A stretch of DNA of 22,715 bases from a candidate division TA06 bacterium DG_78. Its GTDB lineage: Bacteria > Hydrothermota > Tepidihabitantia > SM23-42. Position numbers and translations under genes: made by a program. Positions 14,223 to 21,905 of this stretch are shown here, one piece after another. The number at the start of each line of letters is the position of its first letter. Within the stretch, counting starts at the first letter, position 1. The notes beneath the pieces are model-generated. The model had not been told where the DNA came from. It was given only the letters and a program-made list of their open reading frames with translations, and ran no database searches. The stretch is from contig LJNI01000054.1 in the NCBI GenBank assembly GCA_001303225.1, positions 1-22,715 of the forward strand, read 5' to 3'.

Positions 14223-15596
14223 ATGGGAAAGACTTTAGCAGAGAAGATTTTATCCGCAAAGTGTGGCGAGGATGCGCGCGCTGGTGATATTGTTGTTGCA
14301 CAGGTTGATGTCGCGGCATTCCAGGATGGTACCGGACCACTCGGTGTCCGTCAACTCCAGAAAATGAATTTAGAGAAAGTGAAGGCACCATACTCGATCC
14401 TCTTTATTGATCACGCGGCACCCTCTCCACGAAAAGAACTTTCTAATGACCATATTTTACTGAGAACTTTTGCGCAAAAGACTGGCGCGATTCTCTCTGA
14501 TGTCGGAGATGGTGTTATTCACCAGCGGCTCGTCGAGGATTTTGCCAAACCGGGTGACGTGGTAATCGGTGCGGATTCCCATTCTTGTACATCGGGTGCG
14601 CTCGGTGCCTTTGCGACTGGTATGGGCTCGACTGATGTTGCGATTGGCATGGCAATGGGAAAGACCTGGTTTAAGGTTCCTGAGACATTCAGGGTTGAGG
14701 CAACTGGCACATTTCAACCTGGTGTCTTTTCTAAGGATCTTATTCTCTACCTCATTGGTATGCTCGGCGCTGATGGCGCGACGTATAAGGCGCTTGAATT
14801 CGGCGGTCCGACAATTGATACGATGTCAATGGAATCCCGTTTTACCCTGTCAAATATGGCAGTTGAAGCAGGTGCTAAGACAGGTCTGATTGCTTCAGAT
14901 AAAATTACTAAAGCATATTTACAGTCTCGCGGCCGGCTCAAGGAGTGGCGTCCACTTACTCCTGATAAGGATGCCCAGTATGAGCGGGTGATTAAAATCG
15001 ACGCCGGAAAGATTGTTCCTCAGGTTGCGTTTCCACATACTGTCGACAACACGAAGCCGATAGACCAGACAAAGGGAATCAAAATTGATCAAGTTTTTAT
15101 TGGTACGTGCACTAATGGTCGTATTGAAGATTTGAAGATCGCAGCGAAAATCTTAAAAGGGAAAAAACGTGCTCCCCATTCACGATTGATCGTCTGTCCT
15201 GCATCACGTGATGTGTACCTCGATGCAATAAAATTAGGGTTATTAGAAATTTTTGTACGCGCTGGTGCATCGATCATGGGTCCAGGCTGTGGTGCATGTG
15301 TTGGTGTCCACGAAGGAATATTAGGTGATAAAGAAGTTTGTCTCTCAAGTGCAAATCGGAATTTCAAGGGCAGAATGGGAAATCCTGAAGGCTTCATTTA
15401 CCTCGCTTCGCCAGCAACCTGTGCCTATTCTGCAATTACGGGTGAGATAAGTGACCCGAGAAAAATAATAGTAAGAGGGCAGAACAAGGCAGGAAAGGGC
15501 AAGAGTCCCGACAAAAAAGTCCGGATGCTGAAATTTTCATCCGCATCGAAGATGCGGGAAAATTTCGCAAAGGCAAAGAGGCCGAAGAAAAAGTAG
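14223..15596 (+). CDS. Aconitase-family large subunit (probable two-subunit aconitase) with basic C-terminal tail
   Basis: 457 residues of the LeuC/homoaconitase/aconitase large-subunit family, whose members isomerise 2-/3-hydroxy di- and tricarboxylates using a 4Fe-4S cluster. The three cluster ligands are visible: Cys296 in GTCTNGR, and Cys356 and Cys359 in GPGCGACVG. Other family blocks are GADSHSCTSGALGAFATGMG and FKGRMGNPEGFIYLASPATC. The matching small subunit lies two genes on, and neighbours encode citrate synthase and isocitrate dehydrogenase. The most likely reaction is therefore citrate to isocitrate; isopropylmalate or homoaconitate isomerase cannot be excluded from sequence alone. 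The last 40 residues (418-457) contain 16 Lys/Arg and end RPKKK; this tail lies beyond the usual family end. Confidence 0.85.
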   Translation: MGKTLAEKILSAKCGEDARAGDIVVAQVDVAAFQDGTGPLGVRQLQKMNLEKVKAPYSILFIDHAAPSPRKELSNDHILLRTFAQKTGAILSDVGDGVIHQRLVEDFAKPGDVVIGADSHSCTSGALGAFATGMGSTDVAIGMAMGKTWFKVPETFRVEATGTFQPGVFSKDLILYLIGMLGADGATYKALEFGGPTIDTMSMESRFTLSNMAVEAGAKTGLIASDKITKAYLQSRGRLKEWRPLTPDKDAQYERVIKIDAGKIVPQVAFPHTVDNTKPIDQTKGIKIDQVFIGTCTNGRIEDLKIAAKILKGKKRAPHSRLIVCPASRDVYLDAIKLGLLEIFVRAGASIMGPGCGACVGVHEGILGDKEVCLSSANRNFKGRMGNPEGFIYLASPATCAYSAITGEISDPRKIIVRGQNKAGKGKSPDKKVRMLKFSSASKMRENFAKAKRPKKK

Positions 15597-15679
15597 GAGA
15601 TAGGATTTGGGTTGGAAACTGGATTGTCAGATTTTAATAGAATTTAAATTTTTGAAAACAAATTGAAAGGAGATTAACG

Positions 15680-16960
15680 ATGAGTAAACTAAAAGAGAAA
15701 TTAGCGAAAACGATCCCTGCACTGCGTGATGAAATAAAGGATTTTATGAAACAACACGGTAATAAGGTGATATCACAGGTTACAGTAACCCAGGCGTACG
15801 GCGGTATGCGGGGGGTGAAGGCATTAGTATGTGATACCTCAGTCGTACCACCTGATAAGGGATTGATTATTCGTGGTAAGCCAATTGCTGAATTGAAAGA
15901 TAAACTTCCTGAAGCAGTATTCTACCTCCTCGTGACTGGCGAGATGCCCGATGATGAGGCGGTAAAGGATTTGACAAAGGATTTGAAATCACGCGCTAAG
16001 GTGCCTGATTATGTTTGGAAAATACTTGAACAAATGCCAAAAGATTCACACCCAATGGTGATGTTCAGCCTCGGTATCTTGGCAATGGAAAAAGAATCAG
16101 TATTCAGGAAAAAATATGACGAAGGTTTGACGAAAACAGATTTCTGGGACCCCACACTCGAAGACTGTTTGAATCTCATTGCTAAGTTACCAACACTCGC
16201 TGCGGGAATTTATCGTATGCGCTTTAATAAGGGAAAACGGATTGACCCTGATGCACAACTCGATTGGGCAGGTGATTATGCCCGTATGCTCGGTGTTAAG
16301 GATTCAACTGGTGAATTCGCGAATCTTATGCGTCTCTACATGGTGCTCCATTCAGACCATGAGGGCGGTAATGTCAGTGCCCATACGTGTCACTGCGTTG
16401 GTTCTGCACTCTCTGATGCATACTATGCGGTTTCTGCTGGGCTCAATGGCTTAGCAGGTCCATTACACGGTTTGGCGAATCAGATGTGTTTACGTTGGGT
16501 CATTATGGTGAAGGATAAATTTGGTGGTGTGCCGACAGACGAGCAATTAAAGCAATTTGCATGGGATACCTTGAATTCAGGCCAGGTCATACCAGGGTAC
16601 GGTCATGCCGTGCTCAGGGTCACTGACCCACGCTTTGCAGCATTCCATGATTTTGGTGCTAAGGTGTGTCCTGATGATCCTCTCTATCAGATTGTTGCGA
16701 AGGTGTATAAAGTTATCCCTGGTGTACTCAAGGAACACGGTAAGGCGAAAGACCCATGGCCGAATGTTGATGCTGCTTCTGGCTGTTTACTCTACAACTT
16801 CGGTTTAACTGAGTTTGAATATTACACGGTTCTCTTCGGCGTTTCGAGAGCAATGGGTATGTGTTCACAGCTCATTGTAAGTCGTGCGCTCGGTGAGGCA
16901 ATTGAGCGACCGAAGTCTGTGACGACTCAGTGGGTCAAGCAAGAAGTGGCGAAAGGATAA
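15680..16960 (+). CDS. gltA: Citrate synthase, eukaryote-like (Si) type
   Basis: 426 residues. It condenses acetyl-CoA and oxaloacetate to citrate. The catalytic residues are His263 (GPLHGLANQ), His309 (GYGHAVLR) and Asp364 (NVDAASG). These are at a constant offset of 11 from His274, His320 and Asp375 of the pig mitochondrial enzyme, so the core aligns without gaps there. The stretches LHSDHEGGNVSAHT and ERPKSVTTQW match the mitochondrial-type family. Such eukaryote-like citrate synthases are also known from Geobacteraceae and some other bacteria. AAAGGAG precedes the ATG. The gene sits between the two aconitase subunit genes, 83 nt after the large-subunit stop. Confidence 0.95.
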   Translation: MSKLKEKLAKTIPALRDEIKDFMKQHGNKVISQVTVTQAYGGMRGVKALVCDTSVVPPDKGLIIRGKPIAELKDKLPEAVFYLLVTGEMPDDEAVKDLTKDLKSRAKVPDYVWKILEQMPKDSHPMVMFSLGILAMEKESVFRKKYDEGLTKTDFWDPTLEDCLNLIAKLPTLAAGIYRMRFNKGKRIDPDAQLDWAGDYARMLGVKDSTGEFANLMRLYMVLHSDHEGGNVSAHTCHCVGSALSDAYYAVSAGLNGLAGPLHGLANQMCLRWVIMVKDKFGGVPTDEQLKQFAWDTLNSGQVIPGYGHAVLRVTDPRFAAFHDFGAKVCPDDPLYQIVAKVYKVIPGVLKEHGKAKDPWPNVDAASGCLLYNFGLTEFEYYTVLFGVSRAMGMCSQLIVSRALGEAIERPKSVTTQWVKQEVAKG

Positions 16961-16961
16961 C

Positions 16962-17040
16962 TGATAAGCGATAACAGATAGGTGATAGGGAATAGCAGAA
17001 ATTAAAGAGAACCCATATCGGTTATCTGTTATCTGACGTC
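16962..17040. repeat. Word-repeat intergenic segment with 11-bp inverted repeat
   Basis: GATAACAGATA (16970-16980) pairs with TATCTGTTATC (17023-17033). The region between and around is made of variants of the same word (GATAAGC, GTGATAGGG). It lies inside the TCA operon between citrate synthase and the aconitase small subunit; there is no T-run and no promoter hexamers. Confidence 0.6.
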
Positions 17041-17057
17041 GGTTCAAAGGAGGAAAC

Positions 17058-17558
17058 ATGGTTCTTAAGGGTAAGGTATGGAAATTCGGCGATAGTATTT
17101 CGACTGACCTCATCTGTCCTGGACGTTACTTCCATCTTCGTTCAAATCTTCCTGAACTTGCCACACACGTTCTTGAGGATGCAGATCCAGAGTTTGCATC
17201 GAAGGTGGCTAAGGGCGACTTTGTCGTAGCACGTAACAATTTTGGGCTCGGTAGTTCCCGCGAACATGCGCCTACGATTATTAAGCTCGCAGGTGTCTCT
17301 GCGGTATTGGCAAAATCATTTGCCCGTATTTTCTATCGTAATGCAATAAATGTTGGATTGCCTTTGATCGAATGTGATACAGATAAGATTGATCAGGGTG
17401 ATGAGCTTGAGGTTGATCTTGTTACTGGTATTATCAAAAACAAGACAAAAGGCATCGAACTCAAATCGCGGCCTTTACCCAAGGCGATGCTTAACATTCT
17501 GAATGACGGTGGACTCGTAGCCCATATAAAAAAACATAGAGATTTTAAATTAGATTAA
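17058..17558 (+). CDS. Aconitase-family small (swivel) subunit
   Basis: 166 residues of the LeuD/homoaconitase small-subunit family, which supplies the swivelling lid over the Fe-S active site of the large subunit. The signature is NFGLGSSREHAP, then VLAKSFARIFYRNAINVGLP. The substrate-recognition loop after ICPGRY reads FHLRSN. In archaeal relatives this loop sorts isopropylmalate from homoaconitate enzymes, and an Arg here goes with tricarboxylate-type substrates, which fits an aconitase role. AAAGGAGG precedes the ATG, which is 97 nt after citrate synthase. Only 22 nt separate it from isocitrate dehydrogenase. Confidence 0.85.
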   Translation: MVLKGKVWKFGDSISTDLICPGRYFHLRSNLPELATHVLEDADPEFASKVAKGDFVVARNNFGLGSSREHAPTIIKLAGVSAVLAKSFARIFYRNAINVGLPLIECDTDKIDQGDELEVDLVTGIIKNKTKGIELKSRPLPKAMLNILNDGGLVAHIKKHRDFKLD

Positions 17559-17580
17559 ACGAATATTAAGGAGAAAACAT

Positions 17581-18921
17581 ATGAAAAAAACCAAGAAACG
17601 AAAAAAAACGAGAACCGCGAGAAAATCGAAGAAGATGAAAAAGATGAAGAAAGTGAAGAAAATGAAAAAGGTGATGAAAGCAAAGAAAAAGATGAAGAGA
17701 GTGATGAAGGTTAAGAAGAAGGCACTCAAACCAATCGATAACGCAACGGAGCACTTTGCCGGACTCGTTGACCAGCAATTGAAGAGAGTTGAACGGATGA
17801 AAAAGGCTGAAGGTTGGATCGATTATGGTAAACTCAAGCCAATTATCATCGGTATTATTGGCGGTGATGGTATTGGTCCTTATATTACTGCTGAAGCTCA
17901 ACGTGTACTCGAATTACTCTTAAAGGACGAAGTAACACGGGGAAAGGTGGAGTTTCGGGTCATTGAAGGACTGACTATCGAGAAACGTTCAGCAGTCATG
18001 AAGCCGATTCCTGATGATGTGTTGAAGGAAATTAAGATGTGCCATGTGACACTCAAGGGACCGACGACAACACCGAAAAAAGGCGATCCATGGCCTAATA
18101 TTGAGAGTGCAAATGTCGCCGTGCGCAAAGAGCTCGACCTCTTTGCCAATGTCCGACCAGTACGCGTTCCATCACAGGGTCTTGATTGGATGTTTTTCCG
18201 AGAAAATACCGAGGGTGCGTATGCCCTTGGTCCATATGGTGTTGAAGTTACTGGCGATCTTGCCATCGACTTTACTGCGGTGACCAAACAAGGGTGTGAG
18301 AGGATTATTCGATTGGCTTTTGAATATGCAAAAAAGAACGCGATCAATCGAGTGACTGCAGTTACCAAGGCGAATGTTATTAAGACTACTGATGGATTGT
18401 TTCTGAAGAGTTTCTACAAAATTGCCAAAGAATATCCTAGTGTCAATGCTGATGACTGGTTTATCGATATTATGACTGCTAAATTAGTAGACTTGAAGCG
18501 TAGGACTGAGTTTAAGGTTATGGTTCTTCCTAATCTCTACGGTGATATCCTGACTGATGAAGCTGCTGAATTCCAGGGTGGTGTCGGTACTGCAGGAAGT
18601 GCTAATATTGGTAAACGCTATGCAATGTTTGAGGCAATTCATGGTAGCGCTCCGCGTATGGTGAAAGAAGGGAGAGCGCAATATGCTGATCCTTCAAGCG
18701 TCATCAGGGCAGGAGCGATGCTCCTCAATCACATCGGTTATCAAGAACTCGGTAGAAAACTCGAAAGGGCATTGGATATTTGCGGGCAGTACGAGAAAAA
18801 ACTGGTTATGACAGGCCGTTCTACAGGATCAACTGGCAGAGACTTCTGCGACTACATTTTGCAAACAATGGCAGATTCAGATCTTGAAAAGCGATGGATT
18901 GAGTATCAGCAAGCATCATAA
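17581..18921 (+). CDS. icd: Isocitrate dehydrogenase with Lys-rich N-terminal extension
   Basis: 446 residues. It oxidatively decarboxylates isocitrate to 2-oxoglutarate. The catalytic domain begins about residue 87 with IIGIIGGDGIGP. Isocitrate-type substrate residues are present: Ser176, Asn178 and Arg182 in SANVAVRKELDLFANVRP, Arg192, Arg207 and Tyr214 in FRENTEGAY; the metal-site block is NLYGDILTDEAA. The cofactor loop HGSAPRMVKEG matches neither the NADP-type KY nor the NAD-type DI pattern, so the coenzyme is undecided. Residues 1-50 are 27 Lys and 4 Arg in MKK/VKK-like units, then an amphipathic linker (55-86). AAGGAG (17569-17574) fixes the start at 17581, so the tail is translated. 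Last gene of the operon. Confidence 0.92.
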   Translation: MKKTKKRKKTRTARKSKKMKKMKKVKKMKKVMKAKKKMKRVMKVKKKALKPIDNATEHFAGLVDQQLKRVERMKKAEGWIDYGKLKPIIIGIIGGDGIGPYITAEAQRVLELLLKDEVTRGKVEFRVIEGLTIEKRSAVMKPIPDDVLKEIKMCHVTLKGPTTTPKKGDPWPNIESANVAVRKELDLFANVRPVRVPSQGLDWMFFRENTEGAYALGPYGVEVTGDLAIDFTAVTKQGCERIIRLAFEYAKKNAINRVTAVTKANVIKTTDGLFLKSFYKIAKEYPSVNADDWFIDIMTAKLVDLKRRTEFKVMVLPNLYGDILTDEAAEFQGGVGTAGSANIGKRYAMFEAIHGSAPRMVKEGRAQYADPSSVIRAGAMLLNHIGYQELGRKLERALDICGQYEKKLVMTGRSTGSTGRDFCDYILQTMADSDLEKRWIEYQQAS

Positions 18922-18930
18922 GTCAAATGT

Positions 18931-18966
18931 AAAGCCCCTGCTATAAAGGCAGGGGCTTTCTTTTTC
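18931..18966 (+). terminator. Intrinsic terminator of the TCA operon
   Basis: AAAGCCCCTGC (18931-18941), 7-nt loop, GCAGGGGCTTT (18949-18959), then CTTTTT. Perfect 11-bp stem ten bases after the isocitrate dehydrogenase stop. The A-rich start of the stem may let it also act on the opposite strand, where the converging membrane protein gene ends at 18993. Confidence 0.95.
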
Positions 18967-18992
18967 CGTTACAATAGTAGCAGATTTTTACT

Positions 18993-19472
18993 TTAGTACG
19001 TACGCAGAGTTGCTACCCAGTCACCGACAAAGTGAGTAATAATGACAACCACAATTATGAGTACTAAGTGCTCTACAACAGTTTGGATGATCTTTTTGTT
19101 TTGTGATTTTGCTAGGTAGATGCTGAAGATCATAGTTAAAGTAACACCCCAGGTAATACAGAGAATAATTGCTGTTGAGAGTTCAAATAATAAAATGGGT
19201 ATGACAAATGTTAGGGCAAAGATAAATTTTGATAAAAATGTCGCTACGGTTGATTCCCAGATTTCCTTGAACGAGTGTTTATTTTCTGATTCTTCGGAAA
19301 AATGAATGCCCATAGCATCTGAGAGCGCATCGGCGATAGCAATGACTAGAATTCCGCCCAAGACAAAGATTTTTGAATGCGTGCTTGAGTGGAGACCGAC
19401 AATCATGCCGAGCGTGGTAACGATGCCGGATATCAGACCAAAACTGAAACCGACCTTATATGAATGTCTCAT
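18993..19472 (-). CDS. VIT/CCC1-like integral membrane protein
   Basis: 159 residues with about five hydrophobic spans. The start, MRHSYKVGFSFGLISGIVTT, followed by ADALSDAMGIHFSEESENKH, resembles the VIT1/CCC1 family of iron/manganese transporters, but it is shorter than full members and has HFSEESE in place of the long cytosolic domain. Metal transport is inferred weakly. I start it at 19472: the in-frame ATG at 19481 overlaps the -10 box, while 19472 is 7 nt after it and matches the usual family start. A longer upstream frame to 19589 crosses both promoters and is not used. Confidence 0.75.
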   Translation of the reverse strand: MRHSYKVGFSFGLISGIVTTLGMIVGLHSSTHSKIFVLGGILVIAIADALSDAMGIHFSEESENKHSFKEIWESTVATFLSKFIFALTFVIPILLFELSTAIILCITWGVTLTMIFSIYLAKSQNKKIIQTVVEHLVLIIVVVIITHFVGDWVATLRTY

Positions 19473-19479
19473 GCGTAGC

Positions 19480-19507
19480 ATTATACTGAGATCACAGGTA
19501 GAGTCAA
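19480..19507 (-). promoter_or_regulatory. Promoter of the VIT-like gene, leaderless type
   Basis: Minus strand TTGACT (19507-19502), 16 nt, TATAAT (19485-19480); the next 7 nt (GCTACGC) lead directly into ATG at 19472. Transcription should begin at or within a base or two of the start codon. Confidence 0.8.
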
Positions 19508-19540
19508 GGGAACTGATGAGGCTATTACACTGTTTTGCTC

Positions 19541-19568
19541 TTGACAGGTATCTAAAATCGAGTAAAAT
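19541..19568 (+). promoter_or_regulatory. Promoter of fabG, leaderless type
   Basis: TTGACA (19541-19546), 16 nt, TAAAAT (19563-19568), then TGACC and ATG at 19574. Only 5 nt separate the -10 box from the start codon; no room for a ribosome site. Confidence 0.75.
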
Positions 19569-19573
19569 TGACC

Positions 19574-20305
19574 ATGATTTTGGATTCACACGTAGCGTTG
19601 GTTACTGGTGGTGCGAGCGGTATTGGTGCAGCGATTGCGAAAAAGTTCTCCTCAGAGGGAGCGAACGTTTGCCTCTGTGATATTGATTCAGAAATTGGCA
19701 AAAAAACGTGCCAGAATATTGGTGAACGCGCCCAATTTTATCACATAGATATCAGTGATGAAGATGCGGTGCGTGCAACCATCGAGAAGATAGTGCAGGA
19801 CTATAGCAAAATCGATGTCTTGGTAAACAATGCTGGTATAGCAAGTGACAAATTACTCTTGAGGATGACCAAAGATGACTGGGGACGTGTCATTACAACA
19901 AATTTAACCGGTACTTTTCTGGTTACCCGGGAAGTAATAAAGCATATGGTGAAACAGCGGTATGGCAGGATTGTTAATATTGCCTCGGTAATTGGGTTGA
20001 TTGGTAATGCCGGGCAGGCTAATTATGCAGCGAGTAAGGCAGGCATTATTGGTTTTACAAAATCGTGTGCCAAAGAGCTTGCCGCGAGGAACATCACCGT
20101 CAATGCAATTGCTCCTGGATTCATTGAGACGAGGATGACTGCGGTTCTTCCTGATCAAGTAAAGCAGAGTTACCTTAAACTCATTCCGATGAAGCGATTT
20201 GGAAATCCTGATGATGTTGCTGCGCTCGCGCTCTTTTTATCATCTGATCAATCCTCGTATATTACCGGCCAGACAATTTGCCTTGATGGCGGAATGGTGA
20301 TGTAA
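19574..20305 (+). CDS. fabG: 3-oxoacyl-ACP reductase
   Basis: 243 residues, normal length. It reduces 3-oxoacyl-ACP with NADPH in fatty-acid elongation. The cofactor motif is TGGASGIG, followed by NNAG; the catalytic triad Ser138, Tyr151, Lys155 (NIASVIG, NYAASKAG) has the same numbering as E. coli FabG when the ATG at 19574 is used. A TTG two codons earlier lies inside the -10 region and is not needed. It has its own leaderless-type promoter divergent from the VIT-like gene; acpP follows after 115 nt. Confidence 0.95.
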   Translation: MILDSHVALVTGGASGIGAAIAKKFSSEGANVCLCDIDSEIGKKTCQNIGERAQFYHIDISDEDAVRATIEKIVQDYSKIDVLVNNAGIASDKLLLRMTKDDWGRVITTNLTGTFLVTREVIKHMVKQRYGRIVNIASVIGLIGNAGQANYAASKAGIIGFTKSCAKELAARNITVNAIAPGFIETRMTAVLPDQVKQSYLKLIPMKRFGNPDDVAALALFLSSDQSSYITGQTICLDGGMVM

Positions 20306-20311
20306 TTATGA

Positions 20312-20390
20312 AACAGAGACACGGAGACAAGGGGACATGAGAAATGTCAAATAAAATAATCCGTGCCAATATCCGCGTCAATCTATGTTT
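20312..20390. repeat. Word-repeat intergenic segment between fabG and acpP
   Basis: ACAGAGACACGGAGACAAGG (from 20313) and AATCCGTGCC/ATCCGCGTCAATCT (20358-20384) are short degenerate words of the ACAGAGACACGGAG and AATCCGTGTCAATC kinds. To my knowledge these recur between genes in many uncultured bacterial genomes. No promoter or hairpin is evident. Confidence 0.5.
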
Positions 20391-20420
20391 TCTGCAAAAC
20401 AGAAATGAAAGGAGATAGAC

Positions 20421-20660
20421 ATGGCATTATTTGATGATGTCAGAGATATTATTGTGGAGCAACTTCATGTTCCACCGGAAAAGGTTAATCTCGAAGCAAA
20501 ATTCATCGAGGACCTCGGTGCAGATTCTTTGGACACTGTTGAGCTTATTATGGCTTTTGAAGAAAAGTTCAATCTTCAGATTTCAGAAGAAGAAGCTCAA
20601 AAATTGGATACAGTAGGTAAGGCAGTTACGTACCTTGAAGATAAGGTAAAAAAAGAATGA
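20421..20660 (+). CDS. acpP: Acyl carrier protein
   Basis: 79 residues, normal size and strongly acidic. Ser36 in [10 protein letters not shown] is the 4'-phosphopantetheine attachment site. It carries growing acyl chains between fatty-acid synthesis enzymes. GAAAGGAGAT precedes the ATG, in contrast to leaderless fabG upstream. The stop overlaps the start of fabF (ATGA at 20657-20660), indicating coupled translation. Confidence 0.97.
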   Translation: MALFDDVRDIIVEQLHVPPEKVNLEAKFIEDLGADSLDTVELIMAFEEKFNLQISEEEAQKLDTVGKAVTYLEDKVKKE

Positions 20661-21898
20661 GACGAGTTGTAGTTACTGGATGTGGTGCTATTACACCCTT
20701 AGGGAACGATGTAAAAACGACTTGGGAGAAGTTGCTCAAGGGTGAAAGCGGTATCGATACAATAAAATCATTTGATACATCAAACCACACAGTTAAGATA
20801 GCGGGTGAGATAAAGGACTTTAATCCCGAGACGAAGTTTGATCCCAAAATCCTCAAACGACTCGACCGTTGTGTTGTATTGTGTCTCTGGGCAACAACTG
20901 AAGCGATAGAGGATGCACAGCTCGATTTTAATCAATTTGATAAAGATCGAATCGGTGTTATTATCGGTTCTGGTATCGGAGGGCTCCTGACCTGGGAAGC
21001 AGAACACACGAAGTTCATCGAAAAAGGACCAGCCCGGGTATCGCCTTTTTTAATTCCAATGATGATTCCAGACATGACTTCTGGTTATGTTGCCATTCAT
21101 TGGGGTCTAAAAGGGCCCAATTATACGACAGTATCAGCGTGTGCCTCTGGTGCCCATGCGATTGGTGATGCATTTAGGGCAATAAAATACAGTGACGCAG
21201 ATATCGTGGTTACTGGTGGTTCAGAAGCACCGGTGACGCCATTCGCACTTGCTGGTTTTAGTAACATGCGTGCGCTCTCGCGTCGTAACGATGAACCACA
21301 GAAGGCATCGAGACCATTTGATAAGGGACGCGATGGCTTTGTTATGGCTGAGGGGTCAGCAATATTGATTCTTGAGGAATTGGAGTGTGCTCGCAAGCGA
21401 AACGCCAAGATCTATGCTGAGTGTATTGGTTATGGTTCGACTGGCGACGGCTATCATATCACTGCGCCAGCACCTGAGGGAGAAGGTGCGCGGAGATCTA
21501 TGGAGCGATCGCTTAAAGAGGCAGGATGCCGATACAACGACATTAATTATGTGAATGCGCATGGCACCTCGACGGATTTAAATGATAAATTTGAGGCACG
21601 GGCAATAAAAGATCTATTTGCAGAGCATGCAAAAAACCTGGTTATTAATTCAACTAAATCAATGATTGGTCATAGTCTCGGTGCTGCTGGAGCAATAGAA
21701 TCCGTGGTGTCCTCACTTTCAATTCGAGATCAAATCGTACACCCCACAATCAATCTTGAAAATCCTGATACTGAATGTGAAGGATTAGATTTCGTTGTTG
21801 GAGCAGCACGGAAAACAACAATAAATTATGCGATTTCAAATTCACTAGGGTTTGGTGGACACAACGTGACACTATGTTTCAAACGATTCACGCAGTAA
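20657..21898 (+). CDS. fabF: 3-oxoacyl-ACP synthase II
   Basis: 413 residues, normal length. It condenses malonyl-ACP with acyl-ACP. The active site is complete: Cys162 (SACASG), His302 (NAHGTST), Lys334 (NSTKSMIGH) and His339, each one below E. coli FabF numbering. It overlaps acpP by 4 nt. Gly-rich ends GSGIGG and NSLGFGGHN are conserved. Confidence 0.97.
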   Translation: MRRVVVTGCGAITPLGNDVKTTWEKLLKGESGIDTIKSFDTSNHTVKIAGEIKDFNPETKFDPKILKRLDRCVVLCLWATTEAIEDAQLDFNQFDKDRIGVIIGSGIGGLLTWEAEHTKFIEKGPARVSPFLIPMMIPDMTSGYVAIHWGLKGPNYTTVSACASGAHAIGDAFRAIKYSDADIVVTGGSEAPVTPFALAGFSNMRALSRRNDEPQKASRPFDKGRDGFVMAEGSAILILEELECARKRNAKIYAECIGYGSTGDGYHITAPAPEGEGARRSMERSLKEAGCRYNDINYVNAHGTSTDLNDKFEARAIKDLFAEHAKNLVINSTKSMIGHSLGAAGAIESVVSSLSIRDQIVHPTINLENPDTECEGLDFVVGAARKTTINYAISNSLGFGGHNVTLCFKRFTQ

Positions 21899-21905
21899 CT
21901 ACGGT

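Noticed and set aside
17566..17901. His/Leu/Phe-rich minus-strand frame opposite the isocitrate dehydrogenase tail
   Set aside because: It is the complement of the A/G-rich Lys codons, has no ribosome site and no independent content.
19473..19589. 39-residue N-terminal extension of the VIT-like protein
   Set aside because: It would cover the -10 and -35 boxes of its own promoter and the fabG promoter; the family begins at MRHSYKVG.
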